Assembly (NCBI GenBank): GCA_033065855.1
Contig: JAVXUO010001741.1
Location: 372,001-436,000 of the forward strand
Source of the DNA: Escallonia rubra
Taxonomy: Eukaryota; Streptophyta; Magnoliopsida; Escalloniales; Escalloniaceae
Direction of reading: 5' to 3'
DNA length: 64,000 nucleotides
Part shown: positions 36,489-47,920 of the stretch, piece after piece
Layout of the letters: each line of letters opens with the position of its first letter
Position numbering within the stretch: the first letter of the stretch is position 1
Program-made: the position numbers and the translations under genes
Notes under the pieces: model-generated
What the model saw: only the letters and a program-made list of their open reading frames with translations
The model's database searches: none
What the model was told of the DNA's origin: nothing

Positions 36489-38183
36489 TGTAATACCCCA
36501 AAACCCTAAATTTCTCTTCATAAACTAAATAGGAATAAATTAGCGACAAATTATACTTTCTTAACGTCGATATAAAAATTTTAATGACAACATATGTATT
36601 TTATTATTTAATGTCGACTCGTATTTTAGCAATGCACTTAATTTAAGCTTTGGTTTATTTTTAGGCCGCAACAAAACTTCTTTAGTAATGGTTTACTTAT
36701 TAGCGACGATTTCTCCAACGCGGTGGCGTAACAGCCATTTATAATTTTTCCTAACACATCACGTATTGAAAATATTTTTATTGGGACCATAATTCTTTTA
36801 TAAGTATTAGGTTGGCAGTTTTAGCGAGAAATGATGTGTAGGGTTCTTTTATTTTCTAACAAGGATTTCTTGTGATTATATTTATACTAAATGGTTTGGG
36901 CAACCGTCAAGGCTCCCTGTAACCGTCACACACCGAGAGAGAGAGAGAGAGAGAGAGAGGGCTGCAAAGAGAGAGATTGAGGACTCTTCCGGCGAAGCTT
37001 TTCCAGTAAGCTTGCTTTACAAATTTATGCTTCATATGTATACATATATAGGTGTGTTTCGGTAGGTATATAACTGGGTAAATGTCATTGCGCTAGAAGG
37101 TTATAAAGGGTTCAATTTTTTGGGTGAGTTTTGGGTTGCCGTAATCGTCGTTATGAATATTAATCTTATCCGTATAAATGTGAGTAGAGGGGTTGAATTT
37201 CAGCCGTGTAGACAAAGTGTTTTGGTTGCGTGGGTGTTGTTTTGGTTGTGGCTTGATGGGTGTGGTTTTGTGGCGAGTGTTTTCTCTTTTTGTTGTTGTT
37301 GGTGGTCTCAGTTGATGGTTGGTGGCGGCACAGTCACCTGGTGCGAAGGTAATTGTCTAGGTGTAAGAGGAGTTTTGTTTTTATTTGGGATGATCCGTGA
37401 GATTTCTTGATGTGGGAGTGCTGTAGGCGTGTATATATATAAGGTAACATGGGCATGACCTGTGCATGTGTCGTGTAATTGTGTGTGTTGCATGAGAGAA
37501 TTTGGTGCGTGTCTTTGGTGTTGTTAACTGGTGTTTTGAATGTGTATAAAGGTATAAAAGAGGGGGTTTTCGTGGAGGAAAATGGCTGAAATGGCAGCCC
37601 TGAAATGCTGCATAAATGAGAGCATGAAATGCAGAAGGCATTGGGGAAGCTCATGTGTTCATGTGAGGTGGGTTATGAGTAAATAATGGGAAAAGATAGA
37701 AGTGAAACTATATGTGTGTCTGTTATATACATGTGGGTTTTCAGGTAAGGTGTGGGTGTGGGTGTGCGTGACTGTGTAATTATGTGTGAGTGTGTTTGTG
37801 ATGTAGATTTAATGGAAGATATATGAACCTATGGTGGGTGTGAAGATTTGTTCACAGTGTGTGAGTATGTATATATATGTGCTGTGTGGGTGAAATGAGT
37901 TGAACAAAAAAGAAACAGGGAAATGGAGTAGAGAACGACAGTGGGAGTGGAGAAGTGTTGTGATGTGTGTGTGTGTGTGTAGTTTAACGTTAGATTTAGC
38001 ACAAACTTTGGATAGTGTATAGTGAATATTAGAATGTGAAAATTTATAGAATAGTACCTGAGACTATGCTAGAATTACCGGTAAAATTTCATAATTTTCT
38101 GAGATCATATGTATTTTTAATTTTTTCTGTAAGCTTAAAATGGTAAAATTCTTTTGAAGTCTTTAAACCCTGAAAATGTTCTG
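36489..38183 (+). mobile_element. 5' part of an LTR related to the 41-54 kb gypsy-like LTRs
   Basis: Starts TGTAATACCCCAAAACCCTA and shares, in order, landmarks of the LTRs at 41021 and 45984: TTAGCGAC tracts, a GA-rich leader (GAGAGAGAGAGAG), a long TG-rich segment, then CATAATTTTCTGAGATCATA and CTTTAAACCCTGAAAATGTT. It stops abruptly at about 38183, where GC-rich unrelated sequence begins, so the 3' half is missing. It is clearly more diverged than the two LTRs of the 41-51 kb element are from each other. Confidence 0.65.
36935..36959. repeat. (GA)n microsatellite
   Basis: Twelve GA units in the leader region of the partial LTR at 36489-38183. The same spot in related LTRs is only GA-rich. 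Confidence 0.9.
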
Positions 38184-38943
38184 TGCCAACACCCCTGTCG
38201 CCGCTGACCCCCTTGCGCCCGCCGACCCCCTGCTAGCGCCGACCCTCTTGCCCCCGCCGACCCCCTCACTCGGGCCAAGGCGCCTTCTTTTCTGTCCCCC
38301 CTCCTTTTCCCTTTTCCCCACTACCCGACTCGCCCGCTGACCCATGGCTGGCTGACCGACCGCGGGTGGCCGAGCCTCCCATTTCCCCTCTCTCCTCCCT
38401 CCTTCCCCCTTCCCCTATTCCCTCTCTTTCCCCTACGTTGGCCGACCCTCCCCGAGCAACCGACCCCCTCCCTTTTCCCCCCTCTCCTCCCTCATTCATC
38501 CTTCCCCTCTTCCTTCCTTCTCCCCACCACCAGCGCCGACCCCTACCCGCCGACCCCTTGCACCGCCGATCCTTTAGCCACTTCCTTTTTCTATCTGACC
38601 ATCTCTTGTTTTCTCTCTCTTTTCTCTCTTGAATGGAATGTGCAAATGAGTATTGTACAAGACTTCTTCCCTCTCTCTCTTTTTATAAAGGTGGGCCAAA
38701 TTTCAATCTTGACCACCCATTCAAAATTCAAATCAAAAATTTTCCCCCCAAAACCCAACAACTCTATTTTTCAAAAGGATAAACTTTTTAGCGCTTAATT
38801 TCTTTTTGCGCACTATGTTTCCACCCAAAAATCGTCACAACATTTTTCACAACGTTCATATTTCCCAATTGCAAGCTACACCGTTTATGCGTGCGGCGCT
38901 CGCTCGGGTTGCCCCTTCATGCATACCACACGCAGGGGGCTTA
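38184..38943. other. GC-rich segment with CCGACCCC repeats and a TATA-like site, origin unknown
   Basis: About 38184-38640 repeats short C-rich motifs (GCCGACCCCCT, CGACCCCTT). Then comes AT-rich sequence with TTTTTATAAAGG (about 38682-38693) and a further stretch up to the start of LTR B. It looks like part of another LTR, but I found no termini. Open frames on both strands (38163-38345, 38266-38499, 38366-38632) are due to composition. Confidence 0.4.
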
Positions 38944-39089
38944 TATTCCCAACCTATTCTGATCGCACCCCAGGGCTCGCTAAGGGACACATTTTGCGCG
39001 ACACATCGCGCATTCAGCGGTCAATTATTCAAACGGTCAGCGGCACCAACACTTGAAAAGCATTCAAGCGAGCATCGTTGCCTCGAAAA

Positions 39090-39232
39090 GCTTGGCCACC
39101 TCCCTCAAGAGGGGGGGGGGGGTCGGCCACCTCCTTAAAAAGGGGGTTGGCCACCTTCTTCAGGGGGTCGGCCACCCTCTTTAAAGAGGGGTCGGCCACC
39201 CTCTCCAAAGGGGGGTCGGCCACTCTTGTCTT
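39090..39232. repeat. Short GGTCGGCCAC direct repeats in LTR B
   Basis: About five units of [GT]GGCCACC-TC-TT...GGGGGTCGG, about 25-35 bp each. Some include small palindromes such as CCTCTTTAAAGAGG. Copies A and C do not show this block. Confidence 0.7.
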
Positions 39233-39712
39233 TGAAAGGCTGCAGGCATCCCCTTTTCGCGTCCCATTCAGAACGCACTCTACAGTTCTCACTCACCACC
39301 AGTGGTCGCATGACGCTTGTTGTCACCCGCGCGCCATCGTCGCAACAACCATCACTCGCGGCCGCGCGCTCTAATCTGGGTGCCGTCTCCGCGATGACTG
39401 TCGCCCGCACTCTGTCTCCAACACACCGCCGTGCCCACGCACCGCGCCACTTCCATGACGTGCCCTGGGCAACAAACACCATCTCGCGACACTCGTCGTC
39501 GCGCCCATGCGCCATTCTCATGATACGTGCCCCAGGCACCAGACATCGTCTCGCGACACTCGTCACTGCGCCCGTGCACCATTCTCATGATACGTGCCCC
39601 GGCACCAGGTATTGTCTTGCGACGTTCGTCGCCGTGATCACGCCTCACAATCAATGTCTCATGCTGTAGGCACCGCTCCCGTGTGCCACAATCATATTAC
39701 ATCATTCCATGG

Positions 39713-40740
39713 GGCTCTGCTCATAGTGCTCCGGCACGAGGACCCTCCGCAGCAGGATGGACTCTTTACCACAAAGTCATCGCTGCCACGGGATGGGTCC
39801 GTTGCCACAAAGCCATCGTTGTCATCATTCCAGGGGGCTCCGCTCGTAGTGCTCCAGCACGAGGACCATCTGCAGTGGGATGAACTCGTTACCACAAAGT
39901 CATCACCGCCACAGGATGGGCTCGTTACCACAAAGCCATCGCCGTCTTCATTTCGGGGGGCTCTGCTCGTAGTGCTCCGACACGAGGACCCTCCGCAGCG
40001 GGATGGACTCGTTACCATAAAGTCATCGACCCCACGGGATGGGCTCGTTACCACAAAGCCATTGTCGTCATCATTCTGGGGGGCTCCGCTCATAGTGCTC
40101 CGGCACGAGGACCCTCCGCAACGGGATGTACTCGTTACCACAAAGTCATCGGCGCCACGGGATGGGCTCGTTACCACAAAGCCATCACTGCCATCATTTC
40201 GTGGGGCTCCGCTCGTAGTGCTCCGATACAATGACCCTCCGCAGCAGGATGAACTCGTTACCACAAAGTCATTGGTGCCACGGGATGGGCTCGTTACCAC
40301 AAAGCCATCGCCGTCATCATTTCGGGGGCTCCGCTCGTAATGCTCTGGCACGAGGACCTTTCGCAGTGGGATGGACTCGTTACCACAAAGTCATCGTCAC
40401 CACGGGATGGGCTCGTTACCACAAAGCCATCGCCGTCTCCATTCCAGGGGGCTTCGCTTGTAGTGCTCCGACACGAGGACCCTCCGCAGCGGAATGGGCT
40501 CGTTACCACAAAGTCATCACCGCTATGGGGTGGGCTCGTTACCATAAAGCCATCGCCATCTTCATTTCAGGGGGCTCCACTCGTAGTGCTTTGGCACGAG
40601 GACCCTCCGCAGCGGGGTGGACTCGTTAACACAAAGCCATCGCCATCTTTATTCCGGGGGGCTCCACTCATAGTGCTCCGGCACGAGGACCCTTCGCAGC
40701 GAGATAAGCTTATTACCACAAAGCTATCGCTGTCTGGGGT
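39713..40740. repeat. 123-bp tandem array in LTR B
   Basis: GGCTC[CT]GCTCGTAGTGCTC marks unit starts at 39713, 39836, 39959, 40082, 40205, 40327, 40450, 40573 and 40660. Spacing is 123 bp (one 122), with a last shortened unit of 87. Each unit holds GTGCTCCGGCACGAGGACC and two copies of CTCGTTACCACAAAG. Because 123 is a multiple of three, long open frames appear on both strands (39594-40340 plus, 39692-40351 minus). I treat these as a by-product of the array, not as genes. Confidence 0.9.
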
Positions 40741-41020
40741 GACTTGCATGACACTAAGTACTGAGCTGCGACCATGTCCGCTCATGTTACCGGTGATTGT
40801 CGGCACCCCCAGGACGATGACTCCCGGGTCACTCCGGGATGGGAACATGTCTTTAAAGGGCATCGCGCCTATTTTGCCTGACAATTAGCTAGAGGAGAAA
40901 CCCTCACCGCTGCTGGGTTCTCTACGCGTCTCTTGACGCACCTTGTGGGATTTAGTAAGGGCTTGGACCGGTGGTTGGGGCAACGAGCTTACGCTGATCA
41001 TGCTACCGCGGTGTGGTCAG

Positions 41021-43351
41021 TGATGCCCCGAACCTAGATTACCCGGTTATTATTACTTTTAGCGACAGTTTCTAAGAGTGATGTTCTTTTGAGTTTTTAG
41101 CGACGCATTTAGGTCGCATTATAATGATGATCTTTAGCGACAATTCTAGAATCATATAATTATAATTTAATGATAGCAGATATAATTGGTATTGATTGAG
41201 GTCTTTAGTGACAATTAGCGTTAACGGTATTTTTAGAAATCTGATAGTGACCATTAGTGAACCAAGTTACGCGACAACCTATGAGTAAATTTTTCTGACA
41301 CGTGAAATGTCATAAGTAGTGCTCAGTCTTTCTTTCAGAAATAATATAAGCTGGGGCAAATATTAAAATAACTAGCGAAAATTTGAGGGGGGCTTTTTGT
41401 TATGTTCCAAATTAGGGTTATTATATATAGATAATAGAATAGTGATCAGCCGTCATTGGCTTTTGTTGGAGACTTGTTGCGGCAGAGAGAGATACCGAGA
41501 GAGGAAGAAGGCTTGGAAATTCTCCGGAGTTTCAATAACCGAGATTTTCTGGTAAAAGTTTATAATTTTCTGAAATCATATGCATTTTTAATATTTTCTG
41601 CAAACTTAGAATTGTAAAATTATTTTGGAGCCTTTAACCCTAAAAATGTTCTGGGTAAAATTTGAGTAGTGTTTATATAGTATAATAAAGACTCAATATA
41701 AATTTGATGATTTTTTTGGAGTCGATTTGTTATCATTTTTAGTATCGCATTGAATTTAGCAAAACGAAAAATAAACGAATAGTTGTAGTGTCTTTTAAAT
41801 TCTGATTTCAATTTGTATAATTTTTATATATATTTTAAAGTTCGTATGAAAATTTTGGGACTTATTTTCCATCTGGAAGTAATTTTAAAAATTTATGGGT
41901 TTTTATTGCATTTAAGGAAATTATTTTAATTCGAAAATATTCAAAATTTTGGAAATTTCATATTTTGACTTTTATTAATATTTTAAGCTATAAAAATATT
42001 TTAGTGAAATTTATTATAAATTTTAGAGTGTCATTACACGTTAAGGAGTGTATAAGATTTTCGGTTAGGTTAGCCGTGTGAGGGACCCGTTTGAGTTGCG
42101 CGATTCTGGGATTAGAAGTGAGCGCCGTTTGGGTAGTTGATACTAGGTTTATAGTATTGTAGCATAAATTGTGTTCTAACAAATGGATTGACAATCTAGG
42201 TTTATTCAGAAAATATTGATCGAGGTTTGGTAGCATTGCGTAGCTATCCAGGTAAGTACTCCTGCCATATTCCTCCGTATACCCTATTTTCCGTTTATGT
42301 ATATGTATGAATGAAGTGTTCAAATTATAAGTTTTAAAGCCTTTTACATGCTACTGTTTTTGCGTAAATTGTTTGATGAGAAAATGCATAAAAAAATGCC
42401 ATGGAATGTTTTCTACTATGAGTAGTGTGTTAAAGTTGGCTTATGTTGAATGAGACGGTATTTCTGGCTCGGTTGTTGCGCCCCATATCCACGGGGGAAA
42501 GTTGGATTGTTGGGTCCTGGTCAACGGGACGATACGTTGACGCACAGTACTGTTGCTCGTGGTGCGTCATTGCGTCCACATATGTATCCCGGATGAAGGA
42601 GGGATTGTGTGCCCTAGTCAGGGGGGCGCATACCCTGACCAAATAATGTTCATCCCAGGTGGAGTAGGGATTGTGGGCCCTAGTCAGGGGGGAATGTACG
42701 CTGACCGCAACATACCTAAGTTATGATGAGAACTGTTATAGTTGTTAATGAGCCTTCTTGATGTCATGCTTCGTTACTGTGAATCTTGGATGAATTGCTT
42801 TCATAAAGTAGATATATGTATAATAACTCTTGTGAAAATATTTACCAGTTTCAAATTGAAGAAAACCATGGCATGTTTCATGTTTTTATAAATCCCAAAA
42901 TCTATTTTAGGGATATGGTATGTGTACTTACTGGGCCCCAAGCTCACCCCTTTTTATAAATGTTTTCAGGCGATCAACTAGATGAACATGAGTATTACGA
43001 GGGAAATGAGAATGAAGCTGCAGGAGATGCTCATTAGGAAGTTGTTTAAGCCCTTGAGAAATTGTAGAACTGCTAGTTATTTATTTGAATTGGTCGTAGC
43101 TTAATTTTGGGTGGTTTATGTAAAATAAAGGCTATCGGTTTCTATAGAGGATTTCAGTATAGATGATTTAGGAAAGAGTTGTAAGGGCATCTTTAGAAAT
43201 TCATGTTATGGTGTTAGTAAATGTATGATTTTAGAATTGTGTACAGGTTTTAGTGAGTAAGGCCTGGCAGAGCCCTAAATTGGAGTCTATTGGGTCTGCG
43301 GCCGGTCACGTGCCTAGCTCGCGGGCCTGCCCGTGGGTTCGGGTCGTGACA
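41021..43351 (+). mobile_element. 5' LTR of a gypsy-like retrotransposon
   Basis: Starts TGATGCCCCGAACCTAGATT right after GTCAG (41016-41020) and ends GGGTCGTGACA. It is followed by a primer-binding site at 43356. Its first ~440 bp nearly match the 3' LTR at 45984. It lacks a TG-rich segment (several hundred bases) present in the other LTR copies: TTCAATAACCGAG joins directly to ATTTTCTGGTAAAAG near 41546. A TATA-like TTATATATAG is at 41421-41430. The conserved GC-rich stretch at 42480-42720 (GCGCCCCATATCCACGGGGG) is shared with all relatives here; it gives short frames that are not genes. Confidence 0.85.
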
Positions 43352-43355
43352 GAAA

Positions 43356-43367
43356 TGGTATCAGAGC
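43356..43367 (+). other. Primer-binding site (initiator Met tRNA)
   Basis: TGGTATCAGAGC, the classical plant retrotransposon primer site complementary to the 3' end of initiator-methionine tRNA, four bases (GAAA) after the LTR end GTGACA. This fixes the orientation and the LTR boundary. Confidence 0.92.
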
Positions 43368-45965
43368 ATTACGCTCTTGGGATATTGAGGTTTAGGTAAT
43401 GATTTCGCTGGATAGGTTATAAAACCTTAAGTGATGATATTTTATTGGTGACGTTGCTTTAGGTTGCTATTGGTGATTATGACTTATGTTTCGAAGGTTA
43501 TAGATATCAATAGGAAGACTCATGTTTTATTGGGTGAAGCTGGAGATATATGCTTCTAGTTGCCAAAACCTAATTAAGGTTGTAGAACAACATTAACATA
43601 ATAGCTAGACAGAGATAATGTAAGGCTGTGGGTTCTTGAAGTTCTTGTAGCTTGTAACTCGGAGCTCTTAGCTCTTAGTTCGTAGCTCTTAGTTGCGACC
43701 TTTAGAGCGCTAAGTGAAAAATTTTCTGTTATAGTGAGGTTTCTGAGTTTATAAGTTTTTTCAAATAAGGTATCGTAAATATAGTAGTACTTTGATTTGG
43801 AATGCGCGAATGGGACGAGCAAAATTTTGCCTGAGAGCATAGAGCCACTAGGTTGACTTTGTTGTGAATGCACACGAGGATTTGACTTTGGATCTTATAT
43901 CCTTATTTCGATAAGTACAAGTTACGTGCATATATTGGACTATGGCGGAGATGAATTGAGGTTATGAGTAATTATGTTTTGAGCGTGCATTTTGGGTTTT
44001 AGTTTGTAGCCCAGGGTCCTACATTGATTAACATGCATGACTTTATCTATCTTACTTCAAGGTGTGAACTCCCAGAGGATAAAAGGATGTCATTGAGGAC
44101 TAGAACTAGTTGCTCACCATCTTTGACGAGGTTTAGTATTTTATCCTTTCAGAGCAACCAAAAAAAAAAAGAAAAAAAGAAGAAGTTATTTATGTCTATA
44201 GAATGATTATGATTTGAGCCACGAAGTTAAGAGTATATATTCTTATGTGAAATATTTGAGGACTTTAGAAAGGTGAAGGGGTCTTTTAAAGTTGGCGACT
44301 AGAGGAGCATAAATGGCGATCTAATATGTTCGAGCTAAGCGTTACAATTTCACATGAAAATTTTAAATGTTAGATTTTCATAGGCGTGAATTGTGGTGCG
44401 GTGTTGAGATGTATATGATTCCGTAGAGTCATGACTAGGCTGATAAGAGTTATAGTTAGAACTCAAGGTAGGATCCTTTAGAGTGAAAGTCATATGTGAG
44501 AAATTCTTTGTACTTTAGTGCACCGTAGAGTTGCAGTTAAGCTTTCTACTACTATGTAGACCGTGCGAAAGAATATATTGTGGTTTATTATCTGAAAAGC
44601 GTAGCAGAAGCAGGACGATTAGGAATTTAAATATCTGGTTGAGTTGGAGTGGAGTAAGTATTATCAGTGAGCTTCGTACTAGTTGAGCCACAACTATTTC
44701 GAGGTTGAGTAATAATACTCGGTTGGTTAGATTACAAAATCTGAGGTTATAATCTGAGTCTTATAGTACAATGAAATGTTTGAAGTTGCGATGGACCTTA
44801 CTGAAGCTGCTACTGATGTTCTTAACGCGTGTTTTGGAGGCTATTAAAGCTGCTACGATTGTGAATGTTGTCTCTTGATGTTAAAAGGCTTGTGACTTTT
44901 GAAAATGATGTTGTCTCTTGAGGTTATCAAGGGTTCCTTTTGGGATTGGTTATTTGCGATTATTCAATTTTCGTCAGTCAAAATCTTATGAGCATAGGTC
45001 TTCAATGTAAGCGTATTTCATATAAGAACTAAATTATTAAACATCAAGGTCATTGGGTCTTGTGGTTCTAGAATTGTTAGCGCGTAAGTGATAATTCAAG
45101 CTCTGTAGCATCGAGTAGTATTTAAAGTTGCTTAGGCGATGACTGATGATGATGACTTACATTTCGAAAGTTTCATACCATTAAGAGAACTTACTTCGTT
45201 TGGGTGAAGTTAGATTAGATTGGTTCGGAGAAATGATCTCTAGTTGTCAAGGCTGGTTCAGAATGTAGAAACTTTGGGACTTTTGGAAGATTAGGAAAAC
45301 TCTCGAAGTTCCACAAGTGTTAAAGTGTAAGTGATGACCTGGTAAGTTAGAGCTTAGCATTACGACTTAAATAGGAATTATGACGTTTAACGTCGTAGTA
45401 TAATGAAATTCGAGGTCGAATTTCTTTTAACGGGAAGAAGATGTAATATCTTGGTCTCAAATTGGTCTTATGGTTGTTTTTGATGAATATACTTGATGCT
45501 CTAGAAACTTGATCACTTGGCGAGACTTCAAGGTTTAACGATGATTTAATTGTATAAATGGAGAAATGTAGAGATAGCATTTACAACTGGCGAAGGTTCT
45601 AATTTAAGATTATTAATCTTAGACGTATTTTTGGTTGGTGAATTGAAGTGAGTTTAAAGTTAAGTGTTATGATGGGGGATGAGATCAGACACCATTAAGT
45701 GCAGAAATCTAGTAACACAAAGTTTCGAGGTACGGATTATCAGTAAATTAAAGTGTGTTAAATGCATATCACACATTTTGTGCTTTAAGGTCTTTGGGTG
45801 CATGTACTTATCAAGTTGTTTGAAATTATATCCGAGTTTGATTGTGAACATTTAGATGGATTTAGTTGTGTAGTACACTTGAGGTGTTATGCTGATGGTT
45901 ATCAGAGATCAAACATGATTAAGATTAGCTATGCAAGGAACACCAAATTTCGAGGACGAAATTTC

Positions 45966-45983
45966 TTTAAGGGGAAGATAATG
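45966..45983 (+). other. Polypurine tract
   Basis: TTTAAGGGGAAGATAATG directly precedes the 3' LTR start TGATGCCCCG at 45984. This is the expected plus-strand priming site. Confidence 0.75.
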
Positions 45984-46663
45984 TGATGCCCCGAACCTAG
46001 ATTACCCGGTTATTATTACTTTTAGCGACAGTTTCTAAGAGTGATGTTCTTTTGAGTTTTTAGCGACGAATTTGGGGAGCATTATAATGATGATCTTTAG
46101 CGACAATTCTAGAATCATATAATTATAATTTAATGATAGCAGATATAATTGGTATTGATTGAGGTCTTTAGTGACAATTAGCGTTAACGGTATTTTTAGA
46201 AATCTGATAGTGACCATTAGTGAACCAAGTTACGCGACAACCTATGAGTAAATTTTTCTGACACGTGAAATGTCATAAGTAGTGCTCAGTCTTTCTTTCA
46301 GAAATAATATAAGCTGGGGCAAATATTAAAATAACTAGCGAAAATTTGAGGGGGGCTTTTTGTTATGTTCCAAATTAGGGTTATTATATATATATAATAG
46401 AATAGTGTTGAGCCGTCATTGGCTTTGGTTGGAGGCTTGTTGCGGCGGAGAGAGTTACAGAGAGAGGAAGAAGGCTTGGAAATTCTCCGCAGCTTCAATA
46501 AATTTTCGGGTAAGCTTTTGGTCTTTTTCTTCTTGTGTTTTTGATGGGTTACGGATTAAAGGGGGGTGTTGTTACAGTTTGTGGGTTATAACCGAGAGAT
46601 GGGTATGCAGGGAACAAGGGTTACAGTTGTGGGTTTGTGAGAAATTAGGTGTAGGTATATGAG
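45984..46663 (+). mobile_element. 3' LTR of the gypsy-like element, left part
   Basis: Nearly identical to the 5' LTR start over ~440 bp, with differences such as GACGAATTTGGGGAGC for GACGCATTTAGGTCGC and GTGTTGAGCC for GTGATCAGCC. It continues into sequence deleted from the 5' LTR, then is interrupted at 46663 by inverted LTR copy C. ATGAG (46659-46663) is the target duplication. The LTR resumes at 48774. Confidence 0.85.
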
Positions 46664-46901
46664 TGATGCCAAGGAAAGTGGGTTCTTACTTACGTGGAGG
46701 TGCCACAAAGGCTGCAGTCCGTGTCAGCTTCCAAGTATGTAAAGTGAGAGACAGCAAGGGTGGAGCAAGGGCAGAGACCAAGGGCTTCCCAGACAGAGCT
46801 TGAGGGTGGCAGTGCTGCGAGGGCGATAGCGCAGGATGAATATACGACGACAGTCACAGTCCGATGCTTAGGTCCAGAGTCAGGGTGCTGTATGTTTCTC
46901 T

Positions 46902-47053
46902 CTCTAGAATTCTAGAGTGAGAAAGTGAAAATGTTCTGAAAATGTCCAAATGTTATCTCCTGTCCCAAATGAATTCTCAAGACCTCTATTTATAGAGATT
47001 GAGATGATGATGTCATTAACCGACACGTGGCGCTCCCCGGGAGTGACACGTCA
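46902..47053 (-). promoter_or_regulatory. LTR C promoter: ACGT elements, TATA box, palindrome
   Basis: In LTR orientation: GTGACGTGTCAC (47043-47053 region), GCCACGTGTCG (about 47021-47031), ATGACATCATCATC, TATA box CTATAAATAG (46986-46995, minus), then the perfect palindrome CTCTAGAATTCTAGAG (46902-46917). The order and spacing are the same as in LTR A. Confidence 0.7.
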
Positions 47054-47398
47054 CCGGGGGGTCCACGGGTGCCGGTGCTCCACGGACTGTCGGATCGCAT
47101 ATTCACCCGGCCTGCTCCTCACAGCGTCGCTCTGTCTGTCTGGAAAGACTGGCTCCCACCGCATCGGTGTGGCCAGAGAACCCCCTTGATCTAGCCTCCA
47201 ATCCAAGCCCTTGCGGAGTCCCACAGGCCTGGCAGCGGTGGGGAAGACCCGACGCCCAACTGCCAGGTGAACTAGGCGCGATGCCCTCCGAAGACCTGCT
47301 CCCGTCTCGGAGTGACCCGGGGGTCATAGTCCCTAGGGGTGCCGACGCAAGCCCCCAGTGCCGGAGCACGTAGGCCAGTCACGCAGGCACCCTGACGG

Positions 47399-47920
47399 AG
47401 ATAGTGTCCCGGAGGAGTCGCCTATTCCGCAGGCCAAGGTAGCATCCCGGAGGAGCCGTCTACCCGACTGGCCGAGGTAGCATCCCGGAGGAGCCGTCTA
47501 CCTGGCGGAAGGGGAGTTGAAGAGCTCCCTGGCAGAGATAGTGTCCCGGAGGAGTCGCCTATCCCCGCGGGTGAGTCCTTATGCCGGAGCACTCGGAGCA
47601 TGTCAAGGTAGCATCCCGGAGGAGCCGTCTACCCGACTGGCCGAGGTAGCATCCCGGAGGAGCCGTCTACCTGGCGGAAGGGGAGTTGAAGAGCTCCCTG
47701 GCAGAGATAGTGTCCCGGAGGAGTCGCCTATCCCCGCGGGTGAGTCCTTGTGCCGGAGCACTCGGAGCATGTCAAGGTAGCATCCCGGAGGAGCCGTCTA
47801 CCCGACTGGCCGAGGTAGCATCCCGGAGGAGCCGTCTACCTGGCGGAAGGGGAGTTGAAGAGCTCCCTGGCAGAGATAGTGTCCCGGAGGAGTCGCCTAT
47901 CCCCGCGGATGATGCACACT
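47399..47920. repeat. 169-bp tandem array in LTR C
   Basis: GATAGTGTCCCGGAGGAGTC begins units at about 47399, 47537, 47706 and 47875. The two central intervals are 169 bp and appear identical except for single bases (CCTTATGCC versus CCTTGTGCC); the first is 138. Each unit holds two copies of GGTAGCATCCCGGAGGAGCC. The high identity points to recent expansion. Confidence 0.88.

Larger units (their letters stand above)
38944..41020 (+). mobile_element. LTR copy B, left part (split by a later insertion)
   Basis: From TATTCCCAACCTATTCTG (compare TGTTCCCAACCTATTCTG of copy C) it shares the family order: ends, GC-rich segment (39240-39660), tandem array (39713-40740), then the conserved segment around 40790-41000 (GACTCCCGGGTCACTCC, AAGGGCATCGCGCCTA, AAGGGCTTGGACC). 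At 41020 it breaks off, and matching sequence resumes at 54575 after the GTCAG duplication. The true 5' edge is uncertain: the first bases are TA rather than TG, and the 3' flank CATGC appears at 38918-38922, 21 bp left of this start. Confidence 0.8.
43352..45983 (+). mobile_element. Non-coding internal region of the gypsy-like element
   Basis: 2.6 kb between primer-binding site and 3' LTR. No gag, protease, reverse transcriptase or integrase motif is visible in any frame, and the longest frames are short and featureless. It ends CGAGGACGAAATTTCTTTAA then GGGGAAGATAATG, the usual 3' end of plant Ty3/gypsy elements (CGAGGACGAA plus polypurine tract). Two stretches (about 43400-43570 and 45100-45260) resemble each other (GATGACTTA, TTTCGAAAG, GGGTGAAG, TCTAGTTG), suggesting an old internal duplication. 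It must depend on proteins supplied by another element. Confidence 0.8.

Noticed and set aside
38163..38632. Gly/Arg-rich or Pro/Ser-rich frames
   Set aside because: Composition effect of C-rich repeats; frames on both strands overlap.
39594..40351. Long open frames on both strands as genes
   Set aside because: They are fully explained by the 123-bp tandem array inside an LTR, with no start context, domain or codon signal.
42430..42646. Conserved 67-70-residue frames repeated at 42443, 50460 and 53456 (and on the opposite strand)
   Set aside because: They recur because the LTR recurs. The GC-rich LTR block is conserved as DNA and differences do not follow codon positions in any way I could see.
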